A stretch of 6,562 nucleotides of DNA from Nitrososphaerota archaeon (GTDB lineage Archaea > Thermoproteota > Nitrososphaeria_A > Caldarchaeales > Wolframiiraptoraceae), in assembly GCA_021157985.1 (NCBI GenBank), contig JAGGVM010000051.1, positions 1 through 6,562 of the forward strand. Direction: 5' to 3'. Position 1 is the first letter of the stretch, and the number at the start of each line of letters is the position of its first letter. Under the pieces are notes generated by a model. That model was given only the letters and a program-made list of their open reading frames with translations, had not been told where the DNA came from and did no database searches. Position numbers and translations under genes: made by a program. Below are positions 1 to 5,995 of this stretch, piece after piece.

Positions 1-63
1 ATGCGGCGATGACGAATCAGAGTTATGCTGATCCGATGAAGTGAAGGCATTTGTCTGAGCCAT
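1..63 (+). ncRNA. Candidate box C/D guide sRNA (2'-O-methylation guide)
   Basis: Seen: a box C-like ATGACGA at 9-15 (consensus RTGATGA, one mismatch), an exact D' box CTGA at 28-31, a degenerate C' box just after it (CGATGA at 34-39, or ATGAAGT at 36-42), and an exact D box CTGA at 55-58. The spacer between C and D' is 12 nt, the usual guide length in archaea. If C' is read as 36-42, the second spacer is also 12 nt. GGC at 5-7 can pair with GCC at 59-61 as a short terminal stem. Known: such RNAs bind L7Ae, Nop5 and fibrillarin, and guide methylation of the target base opposite the fifth guide nucleotide upstream of D or D'. By that rule the targets would be complementary to 16-27 and 43-54; I could not match either to rRNA or tRNA from memory. 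The 5' end may be cut by the window edge. Box C and C' are imperfect, so this remains a candidate. Confidence 0.55.
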
Positions 64-73
64 TCCTCATTCC

Positions 74-82
74 TTGTAAAAA
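74..82 (+). promoter_or_regulatory. Weak TATA-like element upstream of the methyltransferase gene
   Basis: TTGTAAAAA lies about 20 nt upstream of the ATG at 98. Archaeal transcription usually starts 22-27 nt downstream of the TATA box centre, so the transcript would begin at or near the ATG and be leaderless. This fits the absence of any Shine-Dalgarno sequence before that ATG. The match to TTTAWATA is poor, so this is a weak inference. Confidence 0.25.
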
Positions 83-97
83 CCACGGCGAACAGCT

Positions 98-724
98 ATG
101 AAGGCTAAGCCCGTTAAAATCAGGACCTTGATAAGGGAGAGAAGGATCTCGCCGATGTCCCCGGTTGTCCTAGCCTCCGAAAAGCTCGAAATAAACTGGC
201 TACCGCTCTTCAACGACGAATACGTTTACGGCCCAACCCCCGGAATAATCGAAGCAGCAGACGCTGTTCTATCCGAGTTGAAACCAAGAACGGTCATAGA
301 TCTTTTCGGGGGAAGCGGAGCGCTATCAAAGCTCGCGCTGATGAGAGGAGCCAGAAAAGTGATTTACGTCGACTCATATCCGGAAGCGGCTAAGAGGAAT
401 CTCCGAGATCTCCCGGAGATCGAGATCGTGAAAGAAGATGCCTTCAAGTTTCTCGAAAGCGATACGTCTTGTGATGTTCTAATAGCGGATCCACCTGAAG
501 AACTAATAGATCCTTTGCTCAGAAGGGTGCGGAGAATAAGGGAAATCGCGGCGAAGGCCGCCTTGATGTGGATAGGTCCATCGAATAAATCGGTACATAG
601 GAGACGCCGGCTTTCAGGCTTTAGGATGACCAAGTTATTAGAAGCTTGGGGAGACTGCTTTGCCCTTCTCTGGAAACCCGGCCTCCGTGAAAAAGTGGAG
701 AACGTTAAGAGGCTTCTCGGATAA
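98..724 (+). CDS. Class I SAM-dependent methyltransferase, probably RNA-directed
   Basis: The 208-residue protein has a Rossmann-type methyltransferase core. Motif I, VIDLFGGSG, is at residues 66-74. The acidic residue that binds the ribose of SAM is D92 in VIYVDSYPEA, and a motif III acidic residue D114 follows in KEDAF. A DPPEE motif at 131-135 sits where motif IV lies in RNA and DNA methyltransferases of the RsmD/Trm type (N/D-PP-x). The N-terminal 45 residues are basic, and the tail is rich in Arg and Lys (for example HRRRRL near 168), which suits nucleic-acid binding. The substrate cannot be named. ATG 98 is the first start after an in-frame stop at 77-79 and has no Shine-Dalgarno, so translation may be leaderless. 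ATG 155 (residue 20) and TTG 128 are alternatives, but all core motifs lie downstream of them. The gene is separated from the ATP synthase operon by about 225 nt and need not be functionally linked to it. Confidence 0.8.
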   Translation: MKAKPVKIRTLIRERRISPMSPVVLASEKLEINWLPLFNDEYVYGPTPGIIEAADAVLSELKPRTVIDLFGGSGALSKLALMRGARKVIYVDSYPEAAKRNLRDLPEIEIVKEDAFKFLESDTSCDVLIADPPEELIDPLLRRVRRIREIAAKAALMWIGPSNKSVHRRRRLSGFRMTKLLEAWGDCFALLWKPGLREKVENVKRLLG

Positions 725-746
725 AGGTTAAAGGCTGCCATCCATC

Positions 747-751
747 TTTTT
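747..751 (+). terminator. Possible T-run terminator after the methyltransferase gene
   Basis: Five consecutive T residues lie 22 nt after the TAA stop at 722-724. Archaeal termination often needs only a U-rich tract. No hairpin precedes it, and it is only 10 nt upstream of the next ribosome binding site, so the support is slight. Confidence 0.25.
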
Positions 752-756
752 AGCTC

Positions 757-764
757 GGTGAGGG
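757..764 (+). promoter_or_regulatory. Strong ribosome binding site of the 31-codon ORF
   Basis: GGTGAGGG ends 4 nt before the ATG at 769 and is complementary to the anti-Shine-Dalgarno end of archaeal 16S rRNA. It is the main evidence that the small ORF is translated. An in-frame TAG at 751-753 just upstream fixes ATG 769 as the only plausible start. Confidence 0.6.
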
Positions 765-768
765 AGCA

Positions 769-864
769 ATGGGGGGCAGGCAGGTAAACCCTTATCTACC
801 ATATCTGCGATCCAGCGAGGAAGAATCTGAGAAGCGTAAGAAGAAATCGGGAAAGAAGCGATGA
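769..864 (+). CDS. Small very basic protein of unknown function (31 aa)
   Basis: This ORF of 31 codons plus TGA begins MGGRQVNPYLPYLRSS, passes through a short acidic EEESE stretch, and ends in KRKKKSGKKR. The second half therefore carries a strongly positive tail, while the first half has a Tyr/Leu/Pro core (NPYLPYL). There is no membrane segment, signal peptide or cysteine. Such a composition is common in small archaeal ribosome-associated or nucleic-acid-binding proteins, but I do not recognise the family and assign no function. The Shine-Dalgarno GGTGAGGG at 757-764 is as good as those of the ATP synthase genes. The ORF lies 44 nt after the methyltransferase stop and 85 nt before atpF, with a TATA-like promoter between it and atpF, so it is probably outside the main ATP synthase transcript. 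A chance ORF of this length is possible. Confidence 0.5.
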   Translation: MGGRQVNPYLPYLRSSEEESEKRKKKSGKKR

Positions 865-880
865 ACTAAGCCAACCAATT

Positions 881-890
881 TTTATTATAT
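881..890 (+). promoter_or_regulatory. TATA box (BoxA) of the ATP synthase operon
   Basis: TTTATTATAT, within an A/T-only stretch at 877-892, resembles the archaeal BoxA consensus. It lies about 60 nt upstream of the first ATP synthase gene and is the only strongly A/T-rich site in the intergenic region. Transcription would be expected to start around 908-915, leaving a leader of roughly 35-40 nt that contains the Shine-Dalgarno sequence of atpF. The T-run at 879-883 lies 15 nt after the small ORF stop and could also end the upstream transcript. Confidence 0.5.
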
Positions 891-922
891 TAGGGTGAAA
901 CAATCCATTTTAATAGCGTTTT

Positions 923-948
923 TCTCCTTATCTCGGAGGCCAAGGAGG
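923..948 (+). promoter_or_regulatory. Leader hairpin that can mask the atpF ribosome binding site
   Basis: CTCCTT at 924-929 is complementary to AAGGAG at 942-947, and T923 can wobble-pair with G948, giving a 6-7 bp stem around a 12-nt loop. The paired right arm is the Shine-Dalgarno sequence next to the TTG start at 950. The left arm can instead pair (CTCC, 924-927) with GGAG at 935-938, a second SD-like tract 10 nt from the start, so two exclusive folds exist. Whether either forms at growth temperature is unknown. Confidence 0.35.
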
Positions 949-949
949 T

Positions 950-1261
950 TTGAGGGCGGCTGCTGTCGGAGACCGGGTATTCATCTCGACATGGGGGCTC
1001 ATCGGAGTAGAAGGCTTCGAGGCGAGATCCGAGGAGGAGTTCTCATCGATCCTAACCAAGCTGATCAATAAGGGAGAATACTCGCTCATATTCGTTCCCG
1101 AAAGCCTACTTGACCTCACCGAAAACGTCAGGAGGGGGCTCGCGCGGGAAGAGAGCGTCGAACCGATCTTCGTATTCGTCCCCGAAAAAAGATCTCAAAA
1201 GCGGTTGAACGATCTGAGAAAGAGGATTAGTTTAGCGATAGGCGTCAGCCTCGGAATCTAA
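950..1261 (+). CDS. atpF: A-type ATP synthase subunit F (central stalk)
   Basis: Subunit F binds subunit D in the rotating central shaft of the A1 sector and helps couple ATP turnover in A3B3 to rotation; it acts at the cytoplasmic face of the membrane. The 103-residue product has the usual family length and layout: an N-terminal strand AAVGD (residues 4-8), the Gly-rich segment STWGLIGVEGFEA (13-25), the strand LIFVPESL (46-53), the strand PIFVFVP (72-78), and a C-terminal helix ending LRKRISLAIGVSL (89-101). The last resembles the 'LREKIKQAVGVDL' ending of Methanosarcina subunit F. The start is TTG: no ATG or GTG lies between the in-frame TAG at 914-916 and the conserved N-terminal strand. 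The SD AAGGAGGT ends directly at the start codon, which is too close; GGAGG at 935-939, 10 nt upstream, may be the working site. The gene appears to be first in the operon, 18 nt ahead of atpH. Confidence 0.88.
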   Translation: MRAAAVGDRVFISTWGLIGVEGFEARSEEEFSSILTKLINKGEYSLIFVPESLLDLTENVRRGLAREESVEPIFVFVPEKRSQKRLNDLRKRISLAIGVSLGI

Positions 1262-1279
1262 GATCGGAGGTGGAGAGGA

Positions 1280-1585
1280 ATGAGTCTTACGGCTCTCCTA
1301 CTCGAAGAAAAGAAGGCGATGCTCTACGTCGAGGAAGCGAGGAAAAAAGCTCAGGAAAAAGTTCAGAAAGCGAGGAAAGAGGCAGAGCAAATAATCGCGC
1401 GCTTCGACGAAGACGAAAAGATAAAGGAGATCCTACGGGAATACGAAGAAGAGGTCAGGGCCGAGGCCGAGAAAATATTCTCCCAATATCGGAAGCGCGC
1501 CGAAAAGGTAAAGTCGATCCCCGAATCCGTTATCGAAGAAGCCTCCGAGTTCATAGTCCGGGAGGTGCTGACCTATGAGCTCTGA
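1280..1585 (+). CDS. atpH: A-type ATP synthase subunit H (peripheral stalk)
   Basis: The 101-residue product is almost entirely charged heptad/hendecad-like helix, for example ARKKAQEKVQKARKEAEQII at residues 20-39 and EEEVRAEAEKIF at 56-67. This is the signature of the A-type stalk subunit H (AhaH; called G in some bacterial V/A enzymes). It pairs with subunit E as a coiled coil forming the stator that holds A3B3 against rotation. Length matches the family (about 100-110). A short C-terminal amphipathic segment, VIEEASEFIVREVL (84-97), fits the region that packs with E. GGAGGTG at 1266-1272 lies 7 nt before the ATG. The stop lies inside atpE (11-nt overlap), and adjacency to atpE supports the assignment. 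Coiled-coil proteins are easily over-matched, so context carries much of the call. Confidence 0.8.
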   Translation: MSLTALLLEEKKAMLYVEEARKKAQEKVQKARKEAEQIIARFDEDEKIKEILREYEEEVRAEAEKIFSQYRKRAEKVKSIPESVIEEASEFIVREVLTYEL

Positions 1586-2192
1586 CGCAGTTGAGGCGTT
1601 AAAGGAGGAGATATGGAGAAGGGCGAGGGAGAAGGCGGATAAGATCTTGAGGGACGCGGATGAAGAGGCCAAGCGGATAGTGGAGGAGGCTAGGGAAAAG
1701 GTGGAGCGGGAGCTGAAGAGCAGGATAGAGCCCGAGCGGATAATCCTGAGAAGAAGGCTGCTGGGAAAAGCCATGATGGATGGAAGGCGCATGGTCCTGC
1801 TCGCGAAAAACGAGGTGATCGAGAAAGCCTTCAATAAGGCGCTCGAAAAGCTCAAGCAGCTTCCTCAAACCAATCCAAGCGAATACGAGAAGTTCCTCGA
1901 GAAAGTGTTGAGGAAAGCCGTTGAAGAGTTCTCAGCTATGGGAGAATCGAATCTCATAATTTACGCTAATGAAAGGGATTTAGGAGTTCTCAAAAAGCTG
2001 GTCGATTCTCTTTCAAACAGTTCGGTGAGCTTTAGCTTCGAGAAAGCTGATCTAATAGGCGGGATAATAGTTTCTGATCGGGATGGTAGAGTGATCTTCA
2101 ACAGCTCTCTCGAGGGCAGGCTCAATTCGCTCAGATCAATTCTCAGAGACCAGGTAGCATCAATACTGTTTAAGGAGGTGGAGGCAAGTTGA
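1575..2192 (+). CDS. atpE: A-type ATP synthase subunit E (peripheral stalk)
   Basis: Subunit E forms the peripheral stalk with H and caps the top of the A3B3 head near the B N-termini. The 205-residue protein shows the two expected parts. Residues 1-95 are a long charged helix (for example KADKILRDADEEAKRIVEEA, 20-39). Residues 103-205 form a globular domain with the family motif IGGIIVSDRDGRVIFN (161-176), followed by LEGRLNSLRSILRDQVASIL (179-198), close to the 'GGvvv...dGkv.vdntfe.RLe.l...l...ia..Lf' pattern. Family length is about 190-205. ATG 1575 has GGAGGTG at 1561-1567, 7 nt upstream, inside the end of atpH, with which it overlaps by 11 nt in another frame. The stop overlaps the atpA start as TTGA. 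Both overlaps suggest translational coupling, which would help balance E and H. Confidence 0.9.
   Translation: MSSDAVEALKEEIWRRAREKADKILRDADEEAKRIVEEAREKVERELKSRIEPERIILRRRLLGKAMMDGRRMVLLAKNEVIEKAFNKALEKLKQLPQTNPSEYEKFLEKVLRKAVEEFSAMGESNLIIYANERDLGVLKKLVDSLSNSSVSFSFEKADLIGGIIVSDRDGRVIFNSSLEGRLNSLRSILRDQVASILFKEVEAS
2172..2180 (+). promoter_or_regulatory. Ribosome binding site deciding the TTG start of atpA
   Basis: AAGGAGGTG ends 8 nt before TTG 2189, inside the last codons of atpE. It is among the strongest Shine-Dalgarno sequences in the window. Together with the family-like N-terminus ([12 protein letters not shown]) it supports initiation at TTG; no ATG is placed suitably before the conserved first strand. 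Confidence 0.7.
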
Positions 2193-3967
2193 GCGGAAGA
2201 GAAGTAGTGGGAAAGGTGAAGAGGGTTAACGGGTCTCTCGTGATAGCCGAGGGCCTCACGGGAGCCAAGATCGGAGACGTGGTCTACATAGGAAACTTAA
2301 AGCTCATCGGAGAAGTCGTGCGGATCACGGGCGAAGACTTCGCCCTCCAATGCTACGAAGACACCAGCGGACTGCAGCCAGGAGAACCCGTCATCGGAAC
2401 CGGCAGCCCCCTCGTCGCGGAGCTCGGCCCCGGGTTGATCGGAGAGATCTTCGACGGGCTCGAGCGCTCGGAGCTTGAGCTTTGGAGGATTTCAGGTCCC
2501 TTCATCAAGAAGGGGTATAAGATCGCTCCCTTGAGGCGGGATAAGAAGTGGCATTTCGTTCCAAGGGTCAGGGTCGGAGACGAGGTGCAGGAGGGAGACA
2601 TACTCGGAACGGTTCAGGAGTCCTCGGTGATAGAGCATCGAATAATGGTTCCCATAGGAGTCAGGGGCGTGGTCAAGAGAATAGAAGAGGGAGATTTCAC
2701 GGTTGATGAAACCATAGCCGAAGTCGAGACCGCCAGCGGGAACATGGTCGAGGTCAAGATGGCTCAGACCTGGCCCGTTAGAATACCGAGACCCTATAGG
2801 GAAAGGCTTCCGATAACCGAGCCCCTCTTCACGGGCCAGAGAGTCATAGACACTTTCTTCCCGATAGCTAAGGGAGGGACGGCCGCGATACCCGGGGGAT
2901 TTGGAAGCGGGAAGACCGTTACCCTACAGCAGATAGCGAAGTGGTCAGACGCGGATATAGTGATCTACGTCGGATGCGGGGAGCGGGGAAACGAGATGGC
3001 CGACATCCTAACGCATTTCCCGGAGCTTGAGGATCCGAGAACCGGTAAAAAGCTCATCGAGCGGGCGATATTCATAGCGAACGTCAGCAACCTACCAGTC
3101 GCCGCGAGGGAGGCCAGCGTCTACTTCGGAGTAACGATAGCCGAGTACTTCAGGGACCAGGGATACGATGTCGCCGTGATCGTTGACTCGACCTCGAGGT
3201 GGGCGGAAGCCCTCAGAGACATGTCCGGAAGACTTGAAGAGATCCCAGCGGAGGAAGGTTACCCAGCCTACCTGGCGGAGCGGATCGCCGGGTTCTATGA
3301 GCGGGCGGGAAGGGTCATCACCCTCGGAAGCAGGGAACGATTCGGATCCGTAACGATCATGGGCGCTGTTTCACCTCCCGGCGGAGACTTCAGCGAGCCC
3401 GTGACCTCGACGACCGTGAGATACGTTGGGGCTCTCTGGGCGCTCGACACGGAGCTCGCTTATAGAAGGCATTTCCCCGCTATAAACTGGCTCAGAAGCT
3501 TCACGAAATACGTTGATGTGCTGGTCGATTTCTGGAGGAAGCATGATCCCGAATGGGTGAGGTACCGGGAGCGCGCTCTCTCGATACTCGAGGAGGCATC
3601 GAGGCTGGAGGAGATAGCGAGCGTCGTAGGCGAGAAATCTCTTCCAGAAGAGCAGCGGTTAATCCTCCTCGAGTCCGAGATGATCCGGGAAGGATTCCTC
3701 GTCCAGAACGCTTTTCACCCGGTTGACAGGTATTGTCCGCCCGAGAGGCAGGCTAAGATCCTCCACGTCCTAGTAGACTTCTACGACCTGGCCCTCCCGC
3801 TCATAAAGTCCGGGATCCCCGTTGATAAGATCAGGGAATTGAGAAGCGTTATGGAGCTCCTCAGGCTTAAGGAGAAGGAGAAAGTCGAGGAAATAGAGGA
3901 AGTCTTCGAGAGGGTTAAGAAGGACTTGCAGACCCTGAGATCGAAGTACGAGGTGAGGACGGCGTAG
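2189..3967 (+). CDS. atpA: A-type ATP synthase catalytic subunit A
   Basis: Subunit A carries the catalytic nucleotide sites of the A3B3 hexamer (ATP synthesis from ADP and phosphate driven by the ion gradient, or hydrolysis). The 592-residue length is typical. In order: an N-terminal beta-barrel (about 1-70); the A-specific 'non-homologous region' (about 110-195), including KKWHFVPRV and [20 protein letters not shown] (216-230); the P-loop GGFGSGKT (236-243) with K242/T243; the catalytic glutamate E265 in [19 protein letters not shown] and [18 protein letters not shown]; and a C-terminal helical domain starting after HFPAINWL and containing the family motif DRYCPPERQ. Two departures from the family are notable: the P-loop has Gly where archaeal A subunits have Pro (GPFGSGKT), and GLERSELEL (90-98) replaces the near-universal GIQRPL. 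All other catalytic residues I can check are intact, so the enzyme should be active. Start TTG overlaps the atpE stop by 4 nt. Confidence 0.97.
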   Translation: MSGREVVGKVKRVNGSLVIAEGLTGAKIGDVVYIGNLKLIGEVVRITGEDFALQCYEDTSGLQPGEPVIGTGSPLVAELGPGLIGEIFDGLERSELELWRISGPFIKKGYKIAPLRRDKKWHFVPRVRVGDEVQEGDILGTVQESSVIEHRIMVPIGVRGVVKRIEEGDFTVDETIAEVETASGNMVEVKMAQTWPVRIPRPYRERLPITEPLFTGQRVIDTFFPIAKGGTAAIPGGFGSGKTVTLQQIAKWSDADIVIYVGCGERGNEMADILTHFPELEDPRTGKKLIERAIFIANVSNLPVAAREASVYFGVTIAEYFRDQGYDVAVIVDSTSRWAEALRDMSGRLEEIPAEEGYPAYLAERIAGFYERAGRVITLGSRERFGSVTIMGAVSPPGGDFSEPVTSTTVRYVGALWALDTELAYRRHFPAINWLRSFTKYVDVLVDFWRKHDPEWVRYRERALSILEEASRLEEIASVVGEKSLPEEQRLILLESEMIREGFLVQNAFHPVDRYCPPERQAKILHVLVDFYDLALPLIKSGIPVDKIRELRSVMELLRLKEKEKVEEIEEVFERVKKDLQTLRSKYEVRTA

Positions 3968-3981
3968 GGGAGGGATCCGAG

Positions 3982-5376
3982 ATGTTCGAGGAGAAGGCTG
4001 GAATGGTGTATAGAACCGTTAGAGAGGTCAGGGGGCCGCTGCTCCTAGTAGAGGGAGTCCGAGGCGCCAAGTACAACGAGGTGGTCGAGGTAAAGCTCGC
4101 GGACGGAACCGAGATTGTCGGAACAGTTCTCGACGCCTTCGAGGACAAAGCCGTGATCCAGGTCTTCGGCCAAACCGAGGGCCTCAGCTTAGACACGGCG
4201 GTAAGGTTTACCGGAGACGTGATGCGCATCCCCCTCTCAGACGAGCTAATAGGAAGAGTGTTCAACGGGAGCTTCAAACCCCTCGACGGGCTTCCCGACC
4301 CCGTTGGAGAAGAGCGAAGAGAAGTATTTGTCTCGGTGATCAACCCCGCGGCCAGGGAGCCTCCCAGCGAGTTCATGCAGACCGGTATATCCGTGATCGA
4401 TGGAATGAACTCTCTCGTCAGAGGCCAGAAGCTTCCAATATTCTCGGAAGCAGGTCTCCCGCATAACGTGATGGCCGCTCAAGTGGCCAGGCAGTCAACG
4501 GTCCTCGGAGAAGAAGACTTCGCCGTAGTCTTTTGCGCCATGGGAATAAGGCACGAAGAATACGACTACTTCAGGAGAGAGTTCGAGAAGACCGGGGCGT
4601 TGGATCGGGCCGTGATGATCCTCAATCTCGCAGACGACCCCGTAATCGAGCGAATACTCGCCCCAAGGATCGCGTTGACCATAGCCGAGTACATAGCATA
4701 CGACCTGGACATGCACGTCCTAGCGATCTTAACCGATATGACGAGCTACTGCGAAGCCCTCAGATCGATATCCGTGGCCAGGGAAGAGGTCCCAGCCAGG
4801 AAAGGTTACCCGGGATACATGTACAGCGATCTCGCCACGATCTACGAGCGGGCCGGGAAGATCAAGGGAAAGAAGGGCTCAGTAACTCTCATGCCCATAC
4901 TCACGATGCCCGGAGGAGACATAACCCACCCGATCCCAGACCTAACGGGATACATCACCGAAGGCCAGCTCATCATGACCAGAGAGCTGAACGCGAAGGG
5001 AATCTACCCGCCCGTCAACCCCCTCCCATCGCTTTCAAGGCTCATGAAAGACGGAATAGGGCCAGGGAAAACTAGAGAAGATCACATGGAGGTCTCTAAC
5101 CAGCTCTACATGGCGTACGCGGAGGGAGTCCGGGCGAGGAACCTGGCGAGGATAATCGGCGAGCTCGGGCTCAGCGAAAGAGAGCGCAGATACCTGAAGT
5201 TCGCGGACGAGTTCGAGAGACGCTTCATAAACCAAGGACCCTACGAGAATAGGCCGATTGAGAGGACTCTTGAAATAGCCTGGGATCTCCTGTCAATGCT
5301 TCCAGAAGACGAGCTCATAAGGATAAGCGAGGAAAACATCAGGAAATATCATCCGAAGCATCGAAAGGCGACCTGA
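3982..5376 (+). CDS. atpB: A-type ATP synthase regulatory subunit B
   Basis: Subunit B alternates with A in the hexamer. It lacks a P-loop, as expected: the corresponding segment is [18 protein letters not shown] (154-171) with no GxxxxGKT. The 464-residue length is normal. Family blocks include [20 protein letters not shown] (134-153), [13 protein letters not shown] (217-229), [12 protein letters not shown] (250-261), [18 protein letters not shown] (275-292), [15 protein letters not shown] (315-329) and [13 protein letters not shown] (348-360). R353 in this last block is, by motif alignment, the arginine finger reaching into the A-subunit site (Arg350 in Enterococcus B). G312 in PGGDITHP replaces an Asp usually present (xDDITHP). 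The ATG at 3982 has GGGGAGGG at 3967-3974, 7 nt upstream, just after the atpA stop (14-nt gap). ATG 4003 (residue 8), with GAGGAG at 3988-3993, is a credible alternative because conserved sequence begins at YRTVREV (10-16). Confidence 0.97.
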   Translation: MFEEKAGMVYRTVREVRGPLLLVEGVRGAKYNEVVEVKLADGTEIVGTVLDAFEDKAVIQVFGQTEGLSLDTAVRFTGDVMRIPLSDELIGRVFNGSFKPLDGLPDPVGEERREVFVSVINPAAREPPSEFMQTGISVIDGMNSLVRGQKLPIFSEAGLPHNVMAAQVARQSTVLGEEDFAVVFCAMGIRHEEYDYFRREFEKTGALDRAVMILNLADDPVIERILAPRIALTIAEYIAYDLDMHVLAILTDMTSYCEALRSISVAREEVPARKGYPGYMYSDLATIYERAGKIKGKKGSVTLMPILTMPGGDITHPIPDLTGYITEGQLIMTRELNAKGIYPPVNPLPSLSRLMKDGIGPGKTREDHMEVSNQLYMAYAEGVRARNLARIIGELGLSERERRYLKFADEFERRFINQGPYENRPIERTLEIAWDLLSMLPEDELIRISEENIRKYHPKHRKAT

Positions 5377-5377
5377 G

Positions 5378-5995
5378 ATGTCGATGCAAGTAAGATACAC
5401 GAAGGGCTTTCTCCTAGATTTCAAGCGGAGGCTTGCCTTCATTCGAGACGCGCATCAGCTTTTAGAGATGAAGAGAGATCAGCTGATAAGGGAGCTGAGA
5501 TCCTCCATAGACGAGCTAAAGAAGATCAGGGGAAAAGTAGAGAAAGAGCTCGAGGAACTCGAAAGCGAGGTCGCTTTCTTCCACGTTGCTCACGGAAGCC
5601 AAGAGCTCTTAACCGCTCCAACCCTAGAGGAGAGGCTCGAGGTCGAGGTGCTTCCGAGAAGCGTCATAGGAGTATCCGTCCCCCTGATAACGGAGATAAA
5701 GATCCCGGAAGTGAAAGAGAAGTATCCTCCTCACATAGCAGCGCTCGCGGAGAAAGTCGCCTCCGTGGCCCGAGATTTGATCAAGCTCGCCGAAATCGAG
5801 GCCGCGATAGAGCGGCTTGCAGAAGATCTCCAGAAAACTAACATCCGGGTCAACGCATTGGAAAAAGCCGTGATCCCCCAATATGAATCCATAATAAAGA
5901 AGATCCAAGACGCATTGGACCACGAGATGCTCGAGGAGTTCATGCGAGTTAAGCAGGTTAAAAGCGTGCTTGTGAGGAGGAGGGGACAAACATGA
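5378..5995 (+). CDS. atpD: A-type ATP synthase subunit D (central rotor shaft)
   Basis: Subunit D is the coiled-coil axle inside A3B3, analogous in position to F1 gamma; it binds F and rests on C. The 205-residue protein has two long helices, as the family does: an N-terminal one (about 8-68) with TKGFLLDFKRRL (8-19), the HQLLEMKRDQL motif (26-36) and a Glu/Lys-rich continuation, and a C-terminal one (about 118-195) with NIRVNALEKAVIPQYE (155-170) and EEFMRVKQVK (186-195), matching the 'RVNALE..viP' and 'ReeffRlKriK' family signatures. The middle (about 70-115) would fold as the short beta-hairpin region. ATG 5378 is 1 nt after the atpB stop and lacks a good Shine-Dalgarno (only AAGG at 5365-5368), so it likely depends on ribosomes finishing atpB. 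ATG 5384 (residue 3) is an alternative with little effect on the product. Confidence 0.93.
   Translation: MSMQVRYTKGFLLDFKRRLAFIRDAHQLLEMKRDQLIRELRSSIDELKKIRGKVEKELEELESEVAFFHVAHGSQELLTAPTLEERLEVEVLPRSVIGVSVPLITEIKIPEVKEKYPPHIAALAEKVASVARDLIKLAEIEAAIERLAEDLQKTNIRVNALEKAVIPQYESIIKKIQDALDHEMLEEFMRVKQVKSVLVRRRGQT

Noticed and set aside
1..63. Minus-strand open frame starting at 63 (MAQTNAFTSSDQHNSDSSSPH...), with an SD-like AAGGA upstream, as a divergent gene
   Set aside because: Only 21 codons are visible, and their composition, rich in Ser, Gln, Asn and His, is unlike the charged proteins elsewhere in the window. The C/D box motifs explain the segment better. It stays possible until sequence to the left is seen.
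364..741. 125-codon minus-strand open frame across the methyltransferase gene
   Set aside because: It is antisense to a gene with clear methyltransferase motifs, has a Ser/Arg-rich low-complexity product, and has no independent support.
865..949. A transporter, toxin-antitoxin or other accessory system in the intergenic region or elsewhere in the window
   Set aside because: The space is too short, and no further coding frames, inverted repeats of insertion-sequence type, direct repeats or tRNA-like folds were seen. The window is housekeeping in character.
895..1069. GTG-started plus-strand frame overlapping the leader and the start of atpF (VKQSILIAFFSLSRRP...)
   Set aside because: It has a short hydrophobic start, then runs into an Arg-rich out-of-frame reading of the clear subunit F gene, and it lacks a convincing ribosome binding site. 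It does not resemble the K proteolipid.
1433..1868. Minus-strand open frames across atpH and atpE
   Set aside because: They are products of the Glu/Lys/Arg-rich coiled-coil codons read in reverse, giving Ser/Leu/Phe-rich strings that mimic membrane segments.
4533..5075. 180-codon plus-strand open frame inside atpB
   Set aside because: It is a shifted-frame shadow of a well-conserved B subunit; its product is dominated by Arg, His and Pro with no recognisable domain.
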